NCBI RefSeq assembly: GCF_020405205.1
Contig: NZ_CP084469.1
Location: 3,658,001-3,722,000, forward strand
DNA from: Natrinema salinisoli
GTDB taxonomy: Archaea > Halobacteriota > Halobacteria > Halobacteriales > Natrialbaceae
Length of the DNA: 64,000 nt
Direction of reading: 5' to 3'
Within the stretch, counting starts at the first letter, position 1; each line of letters opens with the position of its first letter. The position numbers were made by a program, and so were the translations under genes. The notes under the pieces are model-generated. The model worked only from the letters and a program-made list of their open reading frames with translations, was not told where the DNA came from and searched no databases. Positions 18,157-26,882 of the stretch are shown here, piece after piece.

Positions 18157-18897
18157 CTACCCGTCAGAGCCTGGGGGCGCGTCGCTCCCAGGCTCCCTCT
18201 CGTGTATTGCTCTCACCGCTTCGCGATCGGCCTCGTCCGTGAACGTCCACCACGCGATGCGATCGATCTGGAGCGGCGAGTACGATGACAGGAACGACAG
18301 CCACTCGCCGGACGCGATCGTCCGCAGATCGGTCGCCGTGTCGAGCGGTGAGTCCTCGAGGTCGTCGGCGACGGCGTCGATCAGGGCCACGACCTGCGGG
18401 AGCGGCCTGATCGTCTCGACGCCGGCGAGCTGGCGGAGGTACTGGTAACTCGAGGGACCGACGCCGGCGATCGAGCCGATCGGGTCCTCGTCGTACCGGT
18501 AATGGTCGGCGGCGCTCGCCCACGCGATCAGCGCGTCCAGATCGTCGTCTTCGGGTCGGTCGGCGAGGACGCGGGCGATCTCGAGGAGGACGTGTCGCTT
18601 TCGCTTGGCACCGAAAACGGCCACCAGTTCGTCGTCCGCGAGCTCGAGCGCAGCGAGATCCGCGAACGAATCGACGCGGTCGGTCTCGATGAACGCGTCG
18701 CGAAACCGGCTGACGGTCGGTTCGATGCCGCCGACGAAGCTCTGTCCGGTGGTCGAGGCAGCGGCCTCGGCGATCAGCAACAACGGATCGTCACCGGTCC
18801 AGCGTCGGTGCTCGTGGAACGCCGCTGCGAGCTCCCGAACCGGCACGCCGTCGGCGTAGGGGTCGAGGACCGCCCGGACCGTCTGCTCGCTGCTCAT
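18157..18897 (-). CDS. Uncharacterised protein with HhH-like motif
   Basis: A 246-residue soluble acidic protein, mostly helical. Around residues 145-185 it reads SIAGVGPSSYQYLRQLAGVETIRPLPQV, which resembles the helix-hairpin-helix of the HhH-GPD base-excision glycosylases (GVGP, then the position where those enzymes place KPD). The catalytic Asp of that motif is not present (RPLPQV), so enzyme activity is doubtful. No other motif is recognised. The ATG at 18897 follows a near-palindrome (CCCAC, 7 nt, GTGGG at about 18910-18926), which could be an operator. Function unknown. Confidence 0.65.
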   Translation of the reverse strand: MSSEQTVRAVLDPYADGVPVRELAAAFHEHRRWTGDDPLLLIAEAAASTTGQSFVGGIEPTVSRFRDAFIETDRVDSFADLAALELADDELVAVFGAKRKRHVLLEIARVLADRPEDDDLDALIAWASAADHYRYDEDPIGSIAGVGPSSYQYLRQLAGVETIRPLPQVVALIDAVADDLEDSPLDTATDLRTIASGEWLSFLSSYSPLQIDRIAWWTFTDEADREAVRAIHEREPGSDAPPGSDG

Positions 18898-19042
18898 GTG
18901 CGTTGTCCCCACGTATCATGTGGGAGACTGATAGCTGTATCGACTGCTTCGGGATCGCTGCGATGTACTGTTTACGTGCCGCTACAGGCCCGTACAAGAG
19001 TGTGTAGTGATATCGACGGCAAACCCGAACCGCAACTCGCGG

Positions 19043-20017
19043 CTACTCGTCCGTTCCGTTCGTGATCGTCGTGTGGGCTCCGATGAGCGCCCCCGCGAGG
19101 TCCAGGTCCTCGATGTGGGTTCCTCGGTCGATAATCGAGCGACGGATATCGCCGTTCCGGACCGTCGCGTCCGAGAAGATGACCGTATGGTCGAGGTCGG
19201 TGCCCTCGAGCGTCGCGCCGTCCATCACGTGGACGTTGTCCCCGATCGTGGCGTCCTCGAGCGTGGCCGAGTCGGCGACCAGCGATTCCCCGTCGAGGTG
19301 CCAGGCGACCGCATCGAGGTAACTTTCGGGGGTTCCGATGTCGAACCACGCGTCCTCGAACGTGTAGGCGTACGTGTCCTCGCGGTTCTGCAGCCACTGG
19401 ACGAACCAGCCCGGTTCGTCGGGGTTGTTGCCGTCCTCGAGGTAGGTCGGCAGCAAGTCGAGCGACTCCTCGGGGAACGCGTAGCAGGCGATCGAGACGA
19501 GCGTGCTCTTGGGGTCGTCGGGTTTTTCCTGAAAGTCGACGACGCGGTCGCCCTCGAGTTCGACGAGCCCGTAGGACTTGGCCTTCTCGCGGGAGCCGAC
19601 GTCGTAGGCGGCGAGGGTGGGCGCATCGCGGTCCTGGAAGTAGTCGAGGAAGTCGGACACGTCGAAACTGATCAGGTTGTCGCCGGCGATGACCAGCAGG
19701 TCCTCGTCGACGTTCTCGCGGTCGATCAACTGTGCGAGCGCGCCGACGACGCCGAACTTGTCGTCTTCCTCGGTCGTCTCCTCGACGGAGAGCCGGGGCT
19801 TGTCGAACTCGCTGTCGGCGAGGTGGGCCTCGAAGTCGGGGGCGAACCGCTCGTTCGTGCTGACGTAGACCTCCTCGATTCGGTCGTCAGCCTCGAGTTC
19901 CGTGAAGATGCGATCGATGACGGTCGATTCACCGATTGGGAGGAACATCTTGGGCCGGTGTTTGGTAATCGGCCACATTCGCGTCGCGTACCCGCCTGCG
20001 AGGACGACGGCCTTCAT
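19043..20017 (-). CDS. Sugar nucleotidyltransferase (NDP-sugar synthase)
   Basis: A 324-residue protein. The N-terminal nucleotidyltransferase domain has the signature VVLAGGYATRMWPITKHRPK (GG plus Lys that binds nucleoside triphosphate), the metal-binding VIAGDNL, and VDFQEKP. The C-terminal about 80 residues form a left-handed beta-helix-like repeat (SATLEDATIGDNVHVMDGATLEG). It forms an NDP-sugar from sugar-1-phosphate and NTP; by its N-terminus it resembles glucose-1-phosphate thymidylyl/uridylyltransferases used for surface glycans. It starts back-to-back with the HTH/zinc-ribbon gene at 20154. The exact sugar is not visible. Confidence 0.9.
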   Translation of the reverse strand: MKAVVLAGGYATRMWPITKHRPKMFLPIGESTVIDRIFTELEADDRIEEVYVSTNERFAPDFEAHLADSEFDKPRLSVEETTEEDDKFGVVGALAQLIDRENVDEDLLVIAGDNLISFDVSDFLDYFQDRDAPTLAAYDVGSREKAKSYGLVELEGDRVVDFQEKPDDPKSTLVSIACYAFPEESLDLLPTYLEDGNNPDEPGWFVQWLQNREDTYAYTFEDAWFDIGTPESYLDAVAWHLDGESLVADSATLEDATIGDNVHVMDGATLEGTDLDHTVIFSDATVRNGDIRRSIIDRGTHIEDLDLAGALIGAHTTITNGTDE

Positions 20018-20153
20018 AGCCCGGTGTTCACCTGCGGGGGGTAAGTTACTTGCCCTTTCACTGAAATCGAAACTGTCGACGGATTCTCCGAGGCGACGAG
20101 CCGGTCGCTGAAAGAGCAAAACGGTAAAACCGCGCCCCCTCGTGGCGTACCGT

Positions 20154-20444
20154 ATGCGAGAGGCCGACGAAACGACGCGGCAGAAACTCGCCGACGCGCT
20201 TCGTGCCGAGCCGGCGACGCCCAGCGAACTGGCCACCCAGTTCGATCTCACGCCCCACGCGGTGGTCGGCCACGTCGAACACGTCTCCCAGTCGGTCGAC
20301 GGATCGGACGAACGACTGCTCGTCGCGCCGCCAGCGTGTCGAGAGTGTGGATTCGACGACTACGACGACCTCTTGAACCTCCCCTCGCGGTGTCCCGACT
20401 GCAAGAGCGAGTCGATCGACGAACCCACGTTCACGATCGAGTAA
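20154..20444 (+). CDS. HTH and zinc-ribbon transcriptional regulator (COG3357-like)
   Basis: A 96-residue protein. The first half is a winged helix (TRQKLADALRAEPATPSELATQFDLTPHAVVGHVEHV) and the second a zinc ribbon (CRECGFDDYDD and CPDCKSES). This matches the archaeal family of predicted regulators with an HTH fused to a zinc ribbon (COG3357). It starts 137 bp from the divergent sugar nucleotidyltransferase gene and may autoregulate or control that intergenic region; that is inference from position. Confidence 0.85.
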   Translation: MREADETTRQKLADALRAEPATPSELATQFDLTPHAVVGHVEHVSQSVDGSDERLLVAPPACRECGFDDYDDLLNLPSRCPDCKSESIDEPTFTIE

Positions 20445-20639
20445 CGGTGTCTGATCGTCATCGAGGGCGGAGTGTCAGCGACGACTGATAATTCCGGCAC
20501 AGATTCGACACTAATATTTAGGCTGCCGGCGAGAACCCGATACGAACCCTCGAGCGAACGCGGACTCGGCTTCGATCGACGGCGACTGACAACTCCGTTC
20601 TCAGTCGCAACCGTTCGACTCGAGGAATAGGGACCACAC

Positions 20640-21008
20640 ATGACTTCCGACTCTCACCCGGAGCACGACTGCGTCGAGTTCGTGCAGACGGCACTCGACT
20701 GGCTCGACGAGACGGACGAGCCCGACGCGTCGGCCGAATCACTCGACGACGCGTTCGCCCTCCTCGCCGATCAGCGCCGCCGGCTACTGCTGGCGGTCAT
20801 GCGCACCTACGGGGAGGCGCTGACGCTCCCGGACGCGGCCGAGGAAGTCGCGGTTCGCGAAACGGGACATAACGTGACCGAGATCTCGGCGGAACGAGTC
20901 AGAGAGGTGTATCTCTCACTGTATCACGATCACCTCCCGCGGCTGGTCGACGCCGGCTTGCTCGAGTACGATCAGGAGCGGGATCTGGTCGCGCCGGACG
21001 CGGTCTAG
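20640..21008 (+). CDS. DUF7344-type winged-helix protein
   Basis: A 122-residue acidic protein with a central segment (LDDAFALLADQRRRLLLAVMRTYGEALTLPDAAEEVAVRE, then VREVYLSLYHDHLPRLVDAGLLEYD) typical of the haloarchaeal DUF7344 winged-helix domain, predicted DNA-binding. Its 3' end overlaps the converging Rieske gene by 4 bp. A TATA-like TAATATTTA lies at about 20511-20519, which would give a leader of about 100 nt. Confidence 0.8.
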   Translation: MTSDSHPEHDCVEFVQTALDWLDETDEPDASAESLDDAFALLADQRRRLLLAVMRTYGEALTLPDAAEEVAVRETGHNVTEISAERVREVYLSLYHDHLPRLVDAGLLEYDQERDLVAPDAV

Positions 21009-21472
21009 AACTCCACGTTCGAGGTCGACGCCCGATCGAGATCGTCGCTTTCGATCGGCCCCATCCCGACGAACTCGTACTCGTCGTCGGTCAGGTAGGC
21101 GTCGCCCTCGGAGACGGTGATCTCGACGTCGGTGAGGTAGGCGCCCTCGCAGGGGCCGTAGCTACAGTAGCCGGTGTCGGCCTCGAAGTACGCACCGTGG
21201 TTCGCACAGATGAGTTCGCCGTCTCGCATCGGCGCGCCCGAGCCCTTGTCCAGTTTGATGTGGGTGAGGTGCTGACAGTAGTTCAACCAGCAAGCGACGC
21301 CGTCGTCGCTCGTCTCCGGTTCCGACCCGGATGGTTCGCCGCCGTCCGTCGCTGCCGCGCCGTCGGCGACGAGAATCGCCTCCCGTTCCTCGCCGGAGTC
21401 GTCGGCGACGCGAAACAGTACCGTCGAGTCCTCGGGCACGTCCGCGAGCGCCGTGATCCGTCCTGCGTCCAT
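21005..21472 (-). CDS. Rieske [2Fe-2S] domain protein
   Basis: A 155-residue protein with the two Rieske cluster motifs: CQH (Cys-x-His) in WLNYCQHLTHIKL and CANH (Cys-x-x-His) in GELICANHGAYFEAD, with the additional cysteines of the disulfide-like pair in GYCSYGPCEG. No transmembrane helix or oxygenase domain is present, so it is a soluble Rieske ferredoxin-like protein. Its electron partner is not apparent from neighbours. The stop codon overlaps the converging regulator gene by 4 bp. Confidence 0.88.
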   Translation of the reverse strand: MDAGRITALADVPEDSTVLFRVADDSGEEREAILVADGAAATDGGEPSGSEPETSDDGVACWLNYCQHLTHIKLDKGSGAPMRDGELICANHGAYFEADTGYCSYGPCEGAYLTDVEITVSEGDAYLTDDEYEFVGMGPIESDDLDRASTSNVEF

Positions 21473-21566
21473 TGCCCCTCCGTTACCAGCCGGTCGTCCT
21501 GAACGTTTCGACAGCGGGCGCGAATGTCTGACGGAGTTTTAACCCCCTCTCCCTCCAACGCCGCCT

Positions 21567-22676
21567 ATGGACTCCCTTCTCGTCTACGGTTCCTACGGCT
21601 ACACGGGGCGGCTGATCGCACGCGAGGCCGTCGCGCGAGGCGGCTCGCCCGTCGTCGCCGGCCGCAACGGCCGCGCGGTCGCCGAGCAAGCCGACGCACT
21701 CCGCGTCGAAGGGCGGACGTTCGACCTCGACGCTGCCGACCTCGGCTCCAAGCTGGCACGGTTCGACGCCGTCCTGAACTGTGCGGGGCCGTTCGTCGAG
21801 ACGGCCGAGCCGCTCGTCGAGGCCTGCCTCGAGACGAACACGGACTATCTCGATATCACGGGCGAGTTTTCGGTGTTCGAGTGCCTTCGCCAGCACGACG
21901 CCGCCGCTCGCGACGCGGGGATCACGCTGCTTCCCGGCGTCGGCTTCGACGTCGTTCCGTCGGACTGTCTGGCCGCGTTTCTCGCCGATCAGGTTCCCGA
22001 CGCGGACCGGCTGGCCCTCGGAATCAAGGGGAGCCTCGATTTTTCGCGGGGCACCGCTCGGACGCTCGTCGAACAGCTCGGTGTCGGCGGCGTCGTTCGG
22101 CGCAACGGCCGACTCCTTCAGGTGCCGACGGCGTTCCGATCCCGCGAGGTCGACTTCGGCGACGGCCCCGAACACGCCGTCACGGTACCGTGGGGCGACG
22201 TCGTCACGGCGGCCCACTCCACCGGCATCGAGTCGATCGAGGTCTACGCCGCCGCGCCGTCGTGGGCGAGCAAAGCACTGTCGGCGGTCGATTCCCTCGA
22301 GTGGCTCCTCGACAGCCGACCCGCCGAGCGCCTGTTGAAGCGCCTGATCGACGCCCGACTCGACGGCCCGGACGAACGAGAACTGGCGACTGGCAGCGCC
22401 GTCGTCTGGGGTGAAGTCCGTAAAGAGGGCGGCGACCAGCGCGCCCGCGCCCGACTCCGGACGCCGAACCCGTACGCGCTCACCGCCGAGTCGGCGGTGC
22501 TGGCCGCCGAGCGGGTGCTCAAGGGCGGGGACCGAATTTCAACGGGGTTTCAGACGCCGGCCTCGGTCTTCGGGAGCGAGTTCGCGCTCGAGTTGACGGG
22601 GACCGAGCGAGAACTGCTGGAGGCGCCAGCCGATGCGAGCGATCCGGCGCGGTCGGCCGTCGAGTCCGCCGACTGA
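21567..22676 (+). CDS. Saccharopine dehydrogenase-like (trans-acting enoyl reductase-like) protein
   Basis: A 369-residue protein with an N-terminal Rossmann motif (LLVYGSYGYTGRLIA), then DAVLNCAGPFVETAEPLVEACLE and YLDITGEFSVFE, which characterise the saccharopine-dehydrogenase-like NAD(P)-binding family. Lysine-pathway function is unlikely: the catalytic half (GVGFDVVPSDCLAAFLADQ) is that of the Mycobacterium trans-acting enoyl reductase/LeuC-like subgroup. Substrate unknown. Monocistronic by appearance. Confidence 0.85.
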   Translation: MDSLLVYGSYGYTGRLIAREAVARGGSPVVAGRNGRAVAEQADALRVEGRTFDLDAADLGSKLARFDAVLNCAGPFVETAEPLVEACLETNTDYLDITGEFSVFECLRQHDAAARDAGITLLPGVGFDVVPSDCLAAFLADQVPDADRLALGIKGSLDFSRGTARTLVEQLGVGGVVRRNGRLLQVPTAFRSREVDFGDGPEHAVTVPWGDVVTAAHSTGIESIEVYAAAPSWASKALSAVDSLEWLLDSRPAERLLKRLIDARLDGPDERELATGSAVVWGEVRKEGGDQRARARLRTPNPYALTAESAVLAAERVLKGGDRISTGFQTPASVFGSEFALELTGTERELLEAPADASDPARSAVESAD

Positions 22677-22887
22677 GCCGCTACAATCGGACACCGCCGA
22701 GTAACATTCATTACGAATGATTTTCACGGCGTCTTTCTCGAGCACGGATGCTGTGGGTCGAGAGATTCTGCCACCTCGCATCGATTCGAGATTGCTCTAT
22801 AGCACTACCACCTGACGGTCGGGCGACAGTAATCGGGGGCGTTGCGGTCACTGGTTCGATCGCTTGGAACCCGACATATGGCCGGTA

Positions 22888-22896
22888 TTTTTAATA
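22888..22896 (+). promoter_or_regulatory. TATA box of the kaiC-like gene
   Basis: A TTTTTAATA stretch stands out in GC-rich surroundings and lies 29-37 nt before the ATG at 22925, which predicts a transcript with almost no leader. Further upstream, CATTC (22705-22709) and GAATG (22715-22719) form an inverted repeat around a 5-nt spacer. Confidence 0.5.
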
Positions 22897-22924
22897 ACAA
22901 ATTCCCTCGATTGCTAGATAATTC

Positions 22925-24406
22925 ATGGAAATCGGAGGAGACCCGTTGGATCAGCTCTCGAGCGGTATTTCGGGTCTCAATTCGCTTCTCAACGGCGGCT
23001 TCGTCGACGGGCGGCTGTATCTCGTTCTCGGGTCCCCCGGGACCGGAAAAACCACGCTTGGGATGGAGTTCCTCAGGACGGGGATCGACACCGACGAAAC
23101 GGTCCTCTTCATCCACGGTGAAGAATCCCGTGAGGGATTGCTCACCAACGCGGCGCAGTTCGACATCGATCTCGCTGACGCGAATTTCCTCGATATCGGC
23201 CCCGAATCGGAGTTCTTCACTCAGTCGCAGACATACGACGTCGTCGATCCGAAAGACATCGAGGACGACAGCCTGATTGGCGACATCCGCGACACCATCG
23301 ACGAGGTCGACCCCGACCGCGCACTCATCGATCCGATCACGCAGTTTCAGTACCTCGAATCGGACGAGTACCAGTTCCGAAAGCGCATCATCTCGTTCGC
23401 TCGCTTCCTCAAATCCCGCGGCACGACCGTCCTCGCCACGAAGACGCCGGACGCGCAGTTCGACGAACAGCTGAAGTCACTCAGCGACGGCGTGATCTCC
23501 CTCGAATACGAGTCGGAAGGTCGTCGAATCACCGTCTCGAAACACCGCGGGGTCGGCCAACGAGACGGAACCCACGGCCTGGAAATTCGCTCGGCCGGCC
23601 TCGACGTCTATCCGGCCCTTCGACCGGATCGCCACTCTCGATCGTTCGAACCGATCCAGCTCGCGTCCGGTATCGACGGGATCGATTCCCTGCTCGGCGG
23701 CGGCCTCGAGCAGGGGACCGTCACCATCATCAGCGGGCCCTCCGGCGTCGGCAAGACGACGATCGCCACGGAGTTCCTCCAGACGGCTGCGGCGAACGGC
23801 GGCGGGGCGCTCACCTACCTCTTCGAAGAATCGCTCGAGACCTTCACGTATCGGTCGGAAGGGTTCGGCATTCCGGTGACACGGCTGCGCGAGAACGGCT
23901 CGCTGACGGTCGAACCGATCGTGCCGTCAGCGCGATCACCGGAGGAGTTCGCGCAACTGGTCAAGACGCAGGTCGAAGACCAGAACAGCGACCTCGTCGT
24001 CATCGATGGGATCCAGGGCTACAAAACCGCAATCAAGGGCGGCGTTGAGGACGTCGATCTGCGACGCCGACTGCACGCGCTGACGGAATATCTGACGAAC
24101 ATGAACGTCTCGGTGTTGCTCATCGATCAACGACACGAGGTGACCGGTCTCCCGCAACCGACGAGTGCCAACGTCAGCTACCTTGCCGACAATCTCGTCT
24201 ACCAGCAGTACATCGAACTCGAGGGCGAGCTCCAGCGGATCATCGGCGTGCTCAAAAAGCGCGTCGGAGACTTCGAGACCGTCCCCCGCCAGTTTACGAT
24301 TACTGCGGACGGACTGACGGTGGGCGAGTCGATGGCAGGCTACCACGGCGTTCTGACGGGACTCCCGGAACAGAGCGAGAGCGGACGGTCGTCCCAGGTC
24401 GAGTGA
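22925..24406 (+). CDS. Tandem KaiC-domain ATPase
   Basis: A 493-residue protein with two KaiC/RecA-like ATPase domains. Domain 1 has Walker A GSPGTGKTT (about residues 37-45), the paired catalytic region FIHGEES, and a Walker B ending RALIDPI. Domain 2 has Walker A GPSGVGKTT (about 271-279), YLFEES, and DLVVIDGI. Such archaeal KaiC homologues are not clock proteins by default; they act as ATP-driven signalling switches. The gene is followed 9 bp later by a histidine kinase gene on the same strand, so the two should form an operon and a signalling pair. Confidence 0.9.
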   Translation: MEIGGDPLDQLSSGISGLNSLLNGGFVDGRLYLVLGSPGTGKTTLGMEFLRTGIDTDETVLFIHGEESREGLLTNAAQFDIDLADANFLDIGPESEFFTQSQTYDVVDPKDIEDDSLIGDIRDTIDEVDPDRALIDPITQFQYLESDEYQFRKRIISFARFLKSRGTTVLATKTPDAQFDEQLKSLSDGVISLEYESEGRRITVSKHRGVGQRDGTHGLEIRSAGLDVYPALRPDRHSRSFEPIQLASGIDGIDSLLGGGLEQGTVTIISGPSGVGKTTIATEFLQTAAANGGGALTYLFEESLETFTYRSEGFGIPVTRLRENGSLTVEPIVPSARSPEEFAQLVKTQVEDQNSDLVVIDGIQGYKTAIKGGVEDVDLRRRLHALTEYLTNMNVSVLLIDQRHEVTGLPQPTSANVSYLADNLVYQQYIELEGELQRIIGVLKKRVGDFETVPRQFTITADGLTVGESMAGYHGVLTGLPEQSESGRSSQVE

Positions 24407-24415
24407 GACAGAATA

Positions 24416-25420
24416 ATGGCCGATATACAGCTGTTGTTCGCCGACGACGGAAATCAGGAGGCCGTCGCCTCTCTGGTGACCGAGCACCACACGCCGATCA
24501 CGGACGAGGAACTCCGGGAGTGCGATCTCTACCTCGTGGATGAAGCCCTCTTTCCTCGGTACCGGGATCGGTTAGAGGCCCAAAAGAACGAGCAGTTCCC
24601 GGTGTTTCGCCCGGTCGTTCTCGTCCGCCGCGAACGGACGCCGATCACGGTTTCTCTTCCGGACCCCGTTACGAGTGACCTTCCGCTCCTCGTCAACGCC
24701 GTCGTGAACGCACCGGTCGAGAAACAGGCGCTGTTCCGAACTATCTCTAACCTCCTGGCGCGACGGAGTCAGAGCGAGGGGCTCACCACCGAGCTCCGGA
24801 ACCGAAACGCGCGACTCGAGCAGTTCGCGAGCACGCTGCGCCACGAACTCCGCAATCCGTTGAACGTACTCGATGGCTACCTCGATCGCGCGCGGGAACG
24901 AGGCGATCCCGAGTCGTTCGACGCGTGCGAGGAGTCCGTCGATCAAATGAGCCAGTTGCTCGAAGATACGTTGCTGATCATCGACGGCGGCGATATTCGA
25001 ACGGACCCCGAACTTATCGATCTTGCGGCCATCTGTGATACCTGTTGGGACGTTATGTCTGCGGACGGCGCTCAGTTGGAGATCGGAACGACGACGCACG
25101 TCGTCGCCGACGAGGTTCGGCTGAAGCAGTTGCTGGGGAACCTGTTTCGCAACGCGGTCGAACACGCGGGAACCGACGTCTCCGTCTCGGTCGGCGACCT
25201 CCCGAACGGGTTTTACGTTGAAGACGACGGGCCGGGAATATCCACCGAGGAGCACGACCGCGTGTTCGAAGAGGGACATTCGGTAAACAGTGCGGGAACG
25301 GGACTCGGCCTCGCAGTCGTGCAAGCGGTCGTCGACGGACACGGCTGGGACGTTCGAATTACTGACAGCGATAGCGGCGGCGCTCGATTCGAAATTACGG
25401 GCGTCGACTGCGTCCGGTGA
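24416..25420 (+). CDS. Histidine kinase partner of the KaiC-like protein
   Basis: A 334-residue protein. The first about 115 residues form a receiver-like alpha/beta domain (DIQLLFADDGNQEAVASLV, CDLYLVDEALFPRY), without a clearly conserved phosphorylation pocket, so it is probably a pseudo-receiver. A HisKA region follows with the H-box LRHELRNPLNVLDGYL (phosphorylated His near residue 143), then a HATPase_c domain with the N box (LLGNLFRNAVEHAG), G1 (VEDDGPGI) and G2 (GTGLGLAVV). It is soluble, with no transmembrane helix. It is transcribed with the upstream kaiC-like gene and no response regulator is adjacent; the phosphoryl acceptor is unknown. Confidence 0.9.
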   Translation: MADIQLLFADDGNQEAVASLVTEHHTPITDEELRECDLYLVDEALFPRYRDRLEAQKNEQFPVFRPVVLVRRERTPITVSLPDPVTSDLPLLVNAVVNAPVEKQALFRTISNLLARRSQSEGLTTELRNRNARLEQFASTLRHELRNPLNVLDGYLDRARERGDPESFDACEESVDQMSQLLEDTLLIIDGGDIRTDPELIDLAAICDTCWDVMSADGAQLEIGTTTHVVADEVRLKQLLGNLFRNAVEHAGTDVSVSVGDLPNGFYVEDDGPGISTEEHDRVFEEGHSVNSAGTGLGLAVVQAVVDGHGWDVRITDSDSGGARFEITGVDCVR

Positions 25421-25507
25421 GGTATCGAGAACGCGTTCTCGAAACGGGTCGCGAGCGGTAGCCGCGTGCGTCCCGTCGATCCAAATTCACCCCGCCACGA
25501 CCGATTT

Positions 25508-26380
25508 CTACCGGTAACACGTGTCTTCGACGTGCTCGTCGTACGAGCGGGACAGCTGCTCCGTGATCAAGCCGCCGCCAATATCGCGGCCGTCGAGCGT
25601 CGCGATCGGACGGAGCTCCCACGTTCGGTTCGTGAGGAACGCCTCGTCGGCCCCGAGCACGTCGGCCGGCTCGTAGCGTCCCTCGCGGACCGATACGCCG
25701 TCCTCGCGTGCGAGTTCGAGCACGATTTCCCGAGTAATCCCTGGCAGGACCGGGCCGTCAGTGGTCGGCGTGTGAAGGGTCCCGTCGCGGACGAAAAACA
25801 GGTTGCTCGTCGCGCCTTCCGTGATCTCGCCCTCGAGATCGCACATGAGCGCTTCGTCAGCCTCGTCGCCGAGTTCCGCGCGCGCGAGGATTCCGTTCAG
25901 GTAGTTGTGCGTCTTCGCCGCCGCAGGAAGCGATTCGTTGGGGATCCGTCGCGTCTCGACCGTCCCGACCGTCGCCGGCCCGTCCCAGACGGGATCGCCC
26001 TTGAGCCCGCCCCGCGGGAGCGGTTTCACGTAGATCACGACCGTCGGATCGACCTCGGGCTGTGGTGTGAGTTTCCCGGGCTGGACGCCGCGGGTGATCG
26101 AGAGCCGGACGTAGGCGTCCGCGAGGTCATTCGCCGCCAGCGTCTCGTCGATGCGCTCGCGGAGGTCGCTCGCGTCGAGGCCGTGCTCGAGCGAGAGGGT
26201 CTCGCAGGTTCGCTCGAGGCGCTCGACGTGCTCGTCCCAGGCGAAGATCGTGCCGCCGTAGGCGCGCATCGTTTCGAACGCCGCGTCACCGTAGCGAAAG
26301 CCCCGGTCGTCGACGCTAACGGTCGCCTCGCTGGCGGGGACGAGCTCGCCGTCAACGTGGTAGATGTGGTCGTCGGTCAT
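25508..26380 (-). CDS. pabC: Aminodeoxychorismate lyase / class IV aminotransferase
   Basis: A 290-residue fold-type IV PLP enzyme. VDDRGFRYGDAAFETMR is the family N-terminal motif, the Schiff-base Lys lies in PAAAKTHNYLNGILAR, and EGATSNLFFV is the PLP-phosphate-binding segment. With pabA and pabB 1.1-2 kb upstream on the same strand it is called aminodeoxychorismate lyase, which releases p-aminobenzoate and pyruvate from 4-amino-4-deoxychorismate. Sequence alone cannot exclude a branched-chain or D-amino-acid aminotransferase. The separation from pabA by accessory DNA means it must have its own promoter or read-through. Confidence 0.82.
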   Translation of the reverse strand: MTDDHIYHVDGELVPASEATVSVDDRGFRYGDAAFETMRAYGGTIFAWDEHVERLERTCETLSLEHGLDASDLRERIDETLAANDLADAYVRLSITRGVQPGKLTPQPEVDPTVVIYVKPLPRGGLKGDPVWDGPATVGTVETRRIPNESLPAAAKTHNYLNGILARAELGDEADEALMCDLEGEITEGATSNLFFVRDGTLHTPTTDGPVLPGITREIVLELAREDGVSVREGRYEPADVLGADEAFLTNRTWELRPIATLDGRDIGGGLITEQLSRSYDEHVEDTCYR

Positions 26381-26397
26381 GGCGGTGCGCTCGGTTT

Positions 26398-26613
26398 GGA
26401 GTTATCTCGTCGTGGCACTCGGAGGAGTATGAACTTGCTGTCTCGTGGGAGGAATACGCTGAACGACACGAAGCACATTGCATCGAATTCGCCGAGGAAC
26501 TGGCTATTCGAGGGGGAGACGTAAACCTCGTTCAGGAGCCAGCGCTGTCCGAAGACGTGTTCGTGGAGTTCCTGCGTTCGGAAAACGGCAGTTCCGGAAT
26601 TGAAACGGAGTAA
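26398..26613 (+). pseudogene. C-terminal remnant of an unknown gene
   Basis: In the frame ending at 26611-26613 (TAA) the sequence from about 26398 reads as protein-like and hydrophilic: SWEEYAERHEAHCIEFAEELAIRGGD then a LVQEPALSEDVFVEFL segment. This has the balance of a real haloarchaeal protein, but no ATG or GTG start precedes it; an ATG at 26429 is in another frame. It starts directly after the pabC start codon on the opposite strand. It is probably the 3' end of a gene whose 5' part was lost. Family not recognised. Confidence 0.4.
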
Positions 26614-26616
26614 CGA

Positions 26617-26721
26617 TTAGTCTCGAAGGTGGGCGTTCGACCGCGCCAGCTCCCGGAGCCGCTCGTTGTCCGGGATATCGTACTGTTCACTGACGTCGCG
26701 AACAGCTTCTTGAAGCGTCAT
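26617..26721 (-). CDS. Tiny 34-residue protein with its own promoter
   Basis: This 35-codon frame reads MTLQEAVRDVSEQYDIPD followed by NERLRELARSNAHLRD, a charged amphipathic helix-like peptide. It is too short to recognise. Support comes from a TATA box (TTTTAT on the minus strand, 26751-26756) about 30-35 nt before the ATG, the expected spacing for a leaderless haloarchaeal gene. It converges on the remnant at 26398-26613, with the two stop codons 3 nt apart. It could be one half of a decayed toxin-antitoxin pair or a free-standing micro-protein. Confidence 0.45.
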   Translation of the reverse strand: MTLQEAVRDVSEQYDIPDNERLRELARSNAHLRD

Positions 26722-26750
26722 TGGTGTACGCACTTATGTGGTTGGGTGGA

Positions 26751-26756
26751 ATAAAA
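26751..26756 (-). promoter_or_regulatory. TATA box of the 34-residue gene
   Basis: TTTTAT on the minus strand, in a locally AT-rich patch, 30-35 nt upstream of the ATG at 26721. The spacing predicts a transcript starting at or next to the start codon. Confidence 0.5.
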
Positions 26757-26882
26757 CTTCTCAACGGACCCCTGCGTTCCGAGACTGTCTGATAGACCGT
26801 TGGGCGTTCCGAATTATCGCCTGAGTCTCGCCTCCCAGAGCGACACCTCTCCGACCAACAATTCAGCATCCTAACGTTTTTC

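Noticed and set aside
26687-26869. Open frame of 60 codons on the minus strand in the pab insert
   Set aside because: Ser/Arg-rich composition and no promoter at a suitable distance; the 34-codon gene in another frame is better supported.
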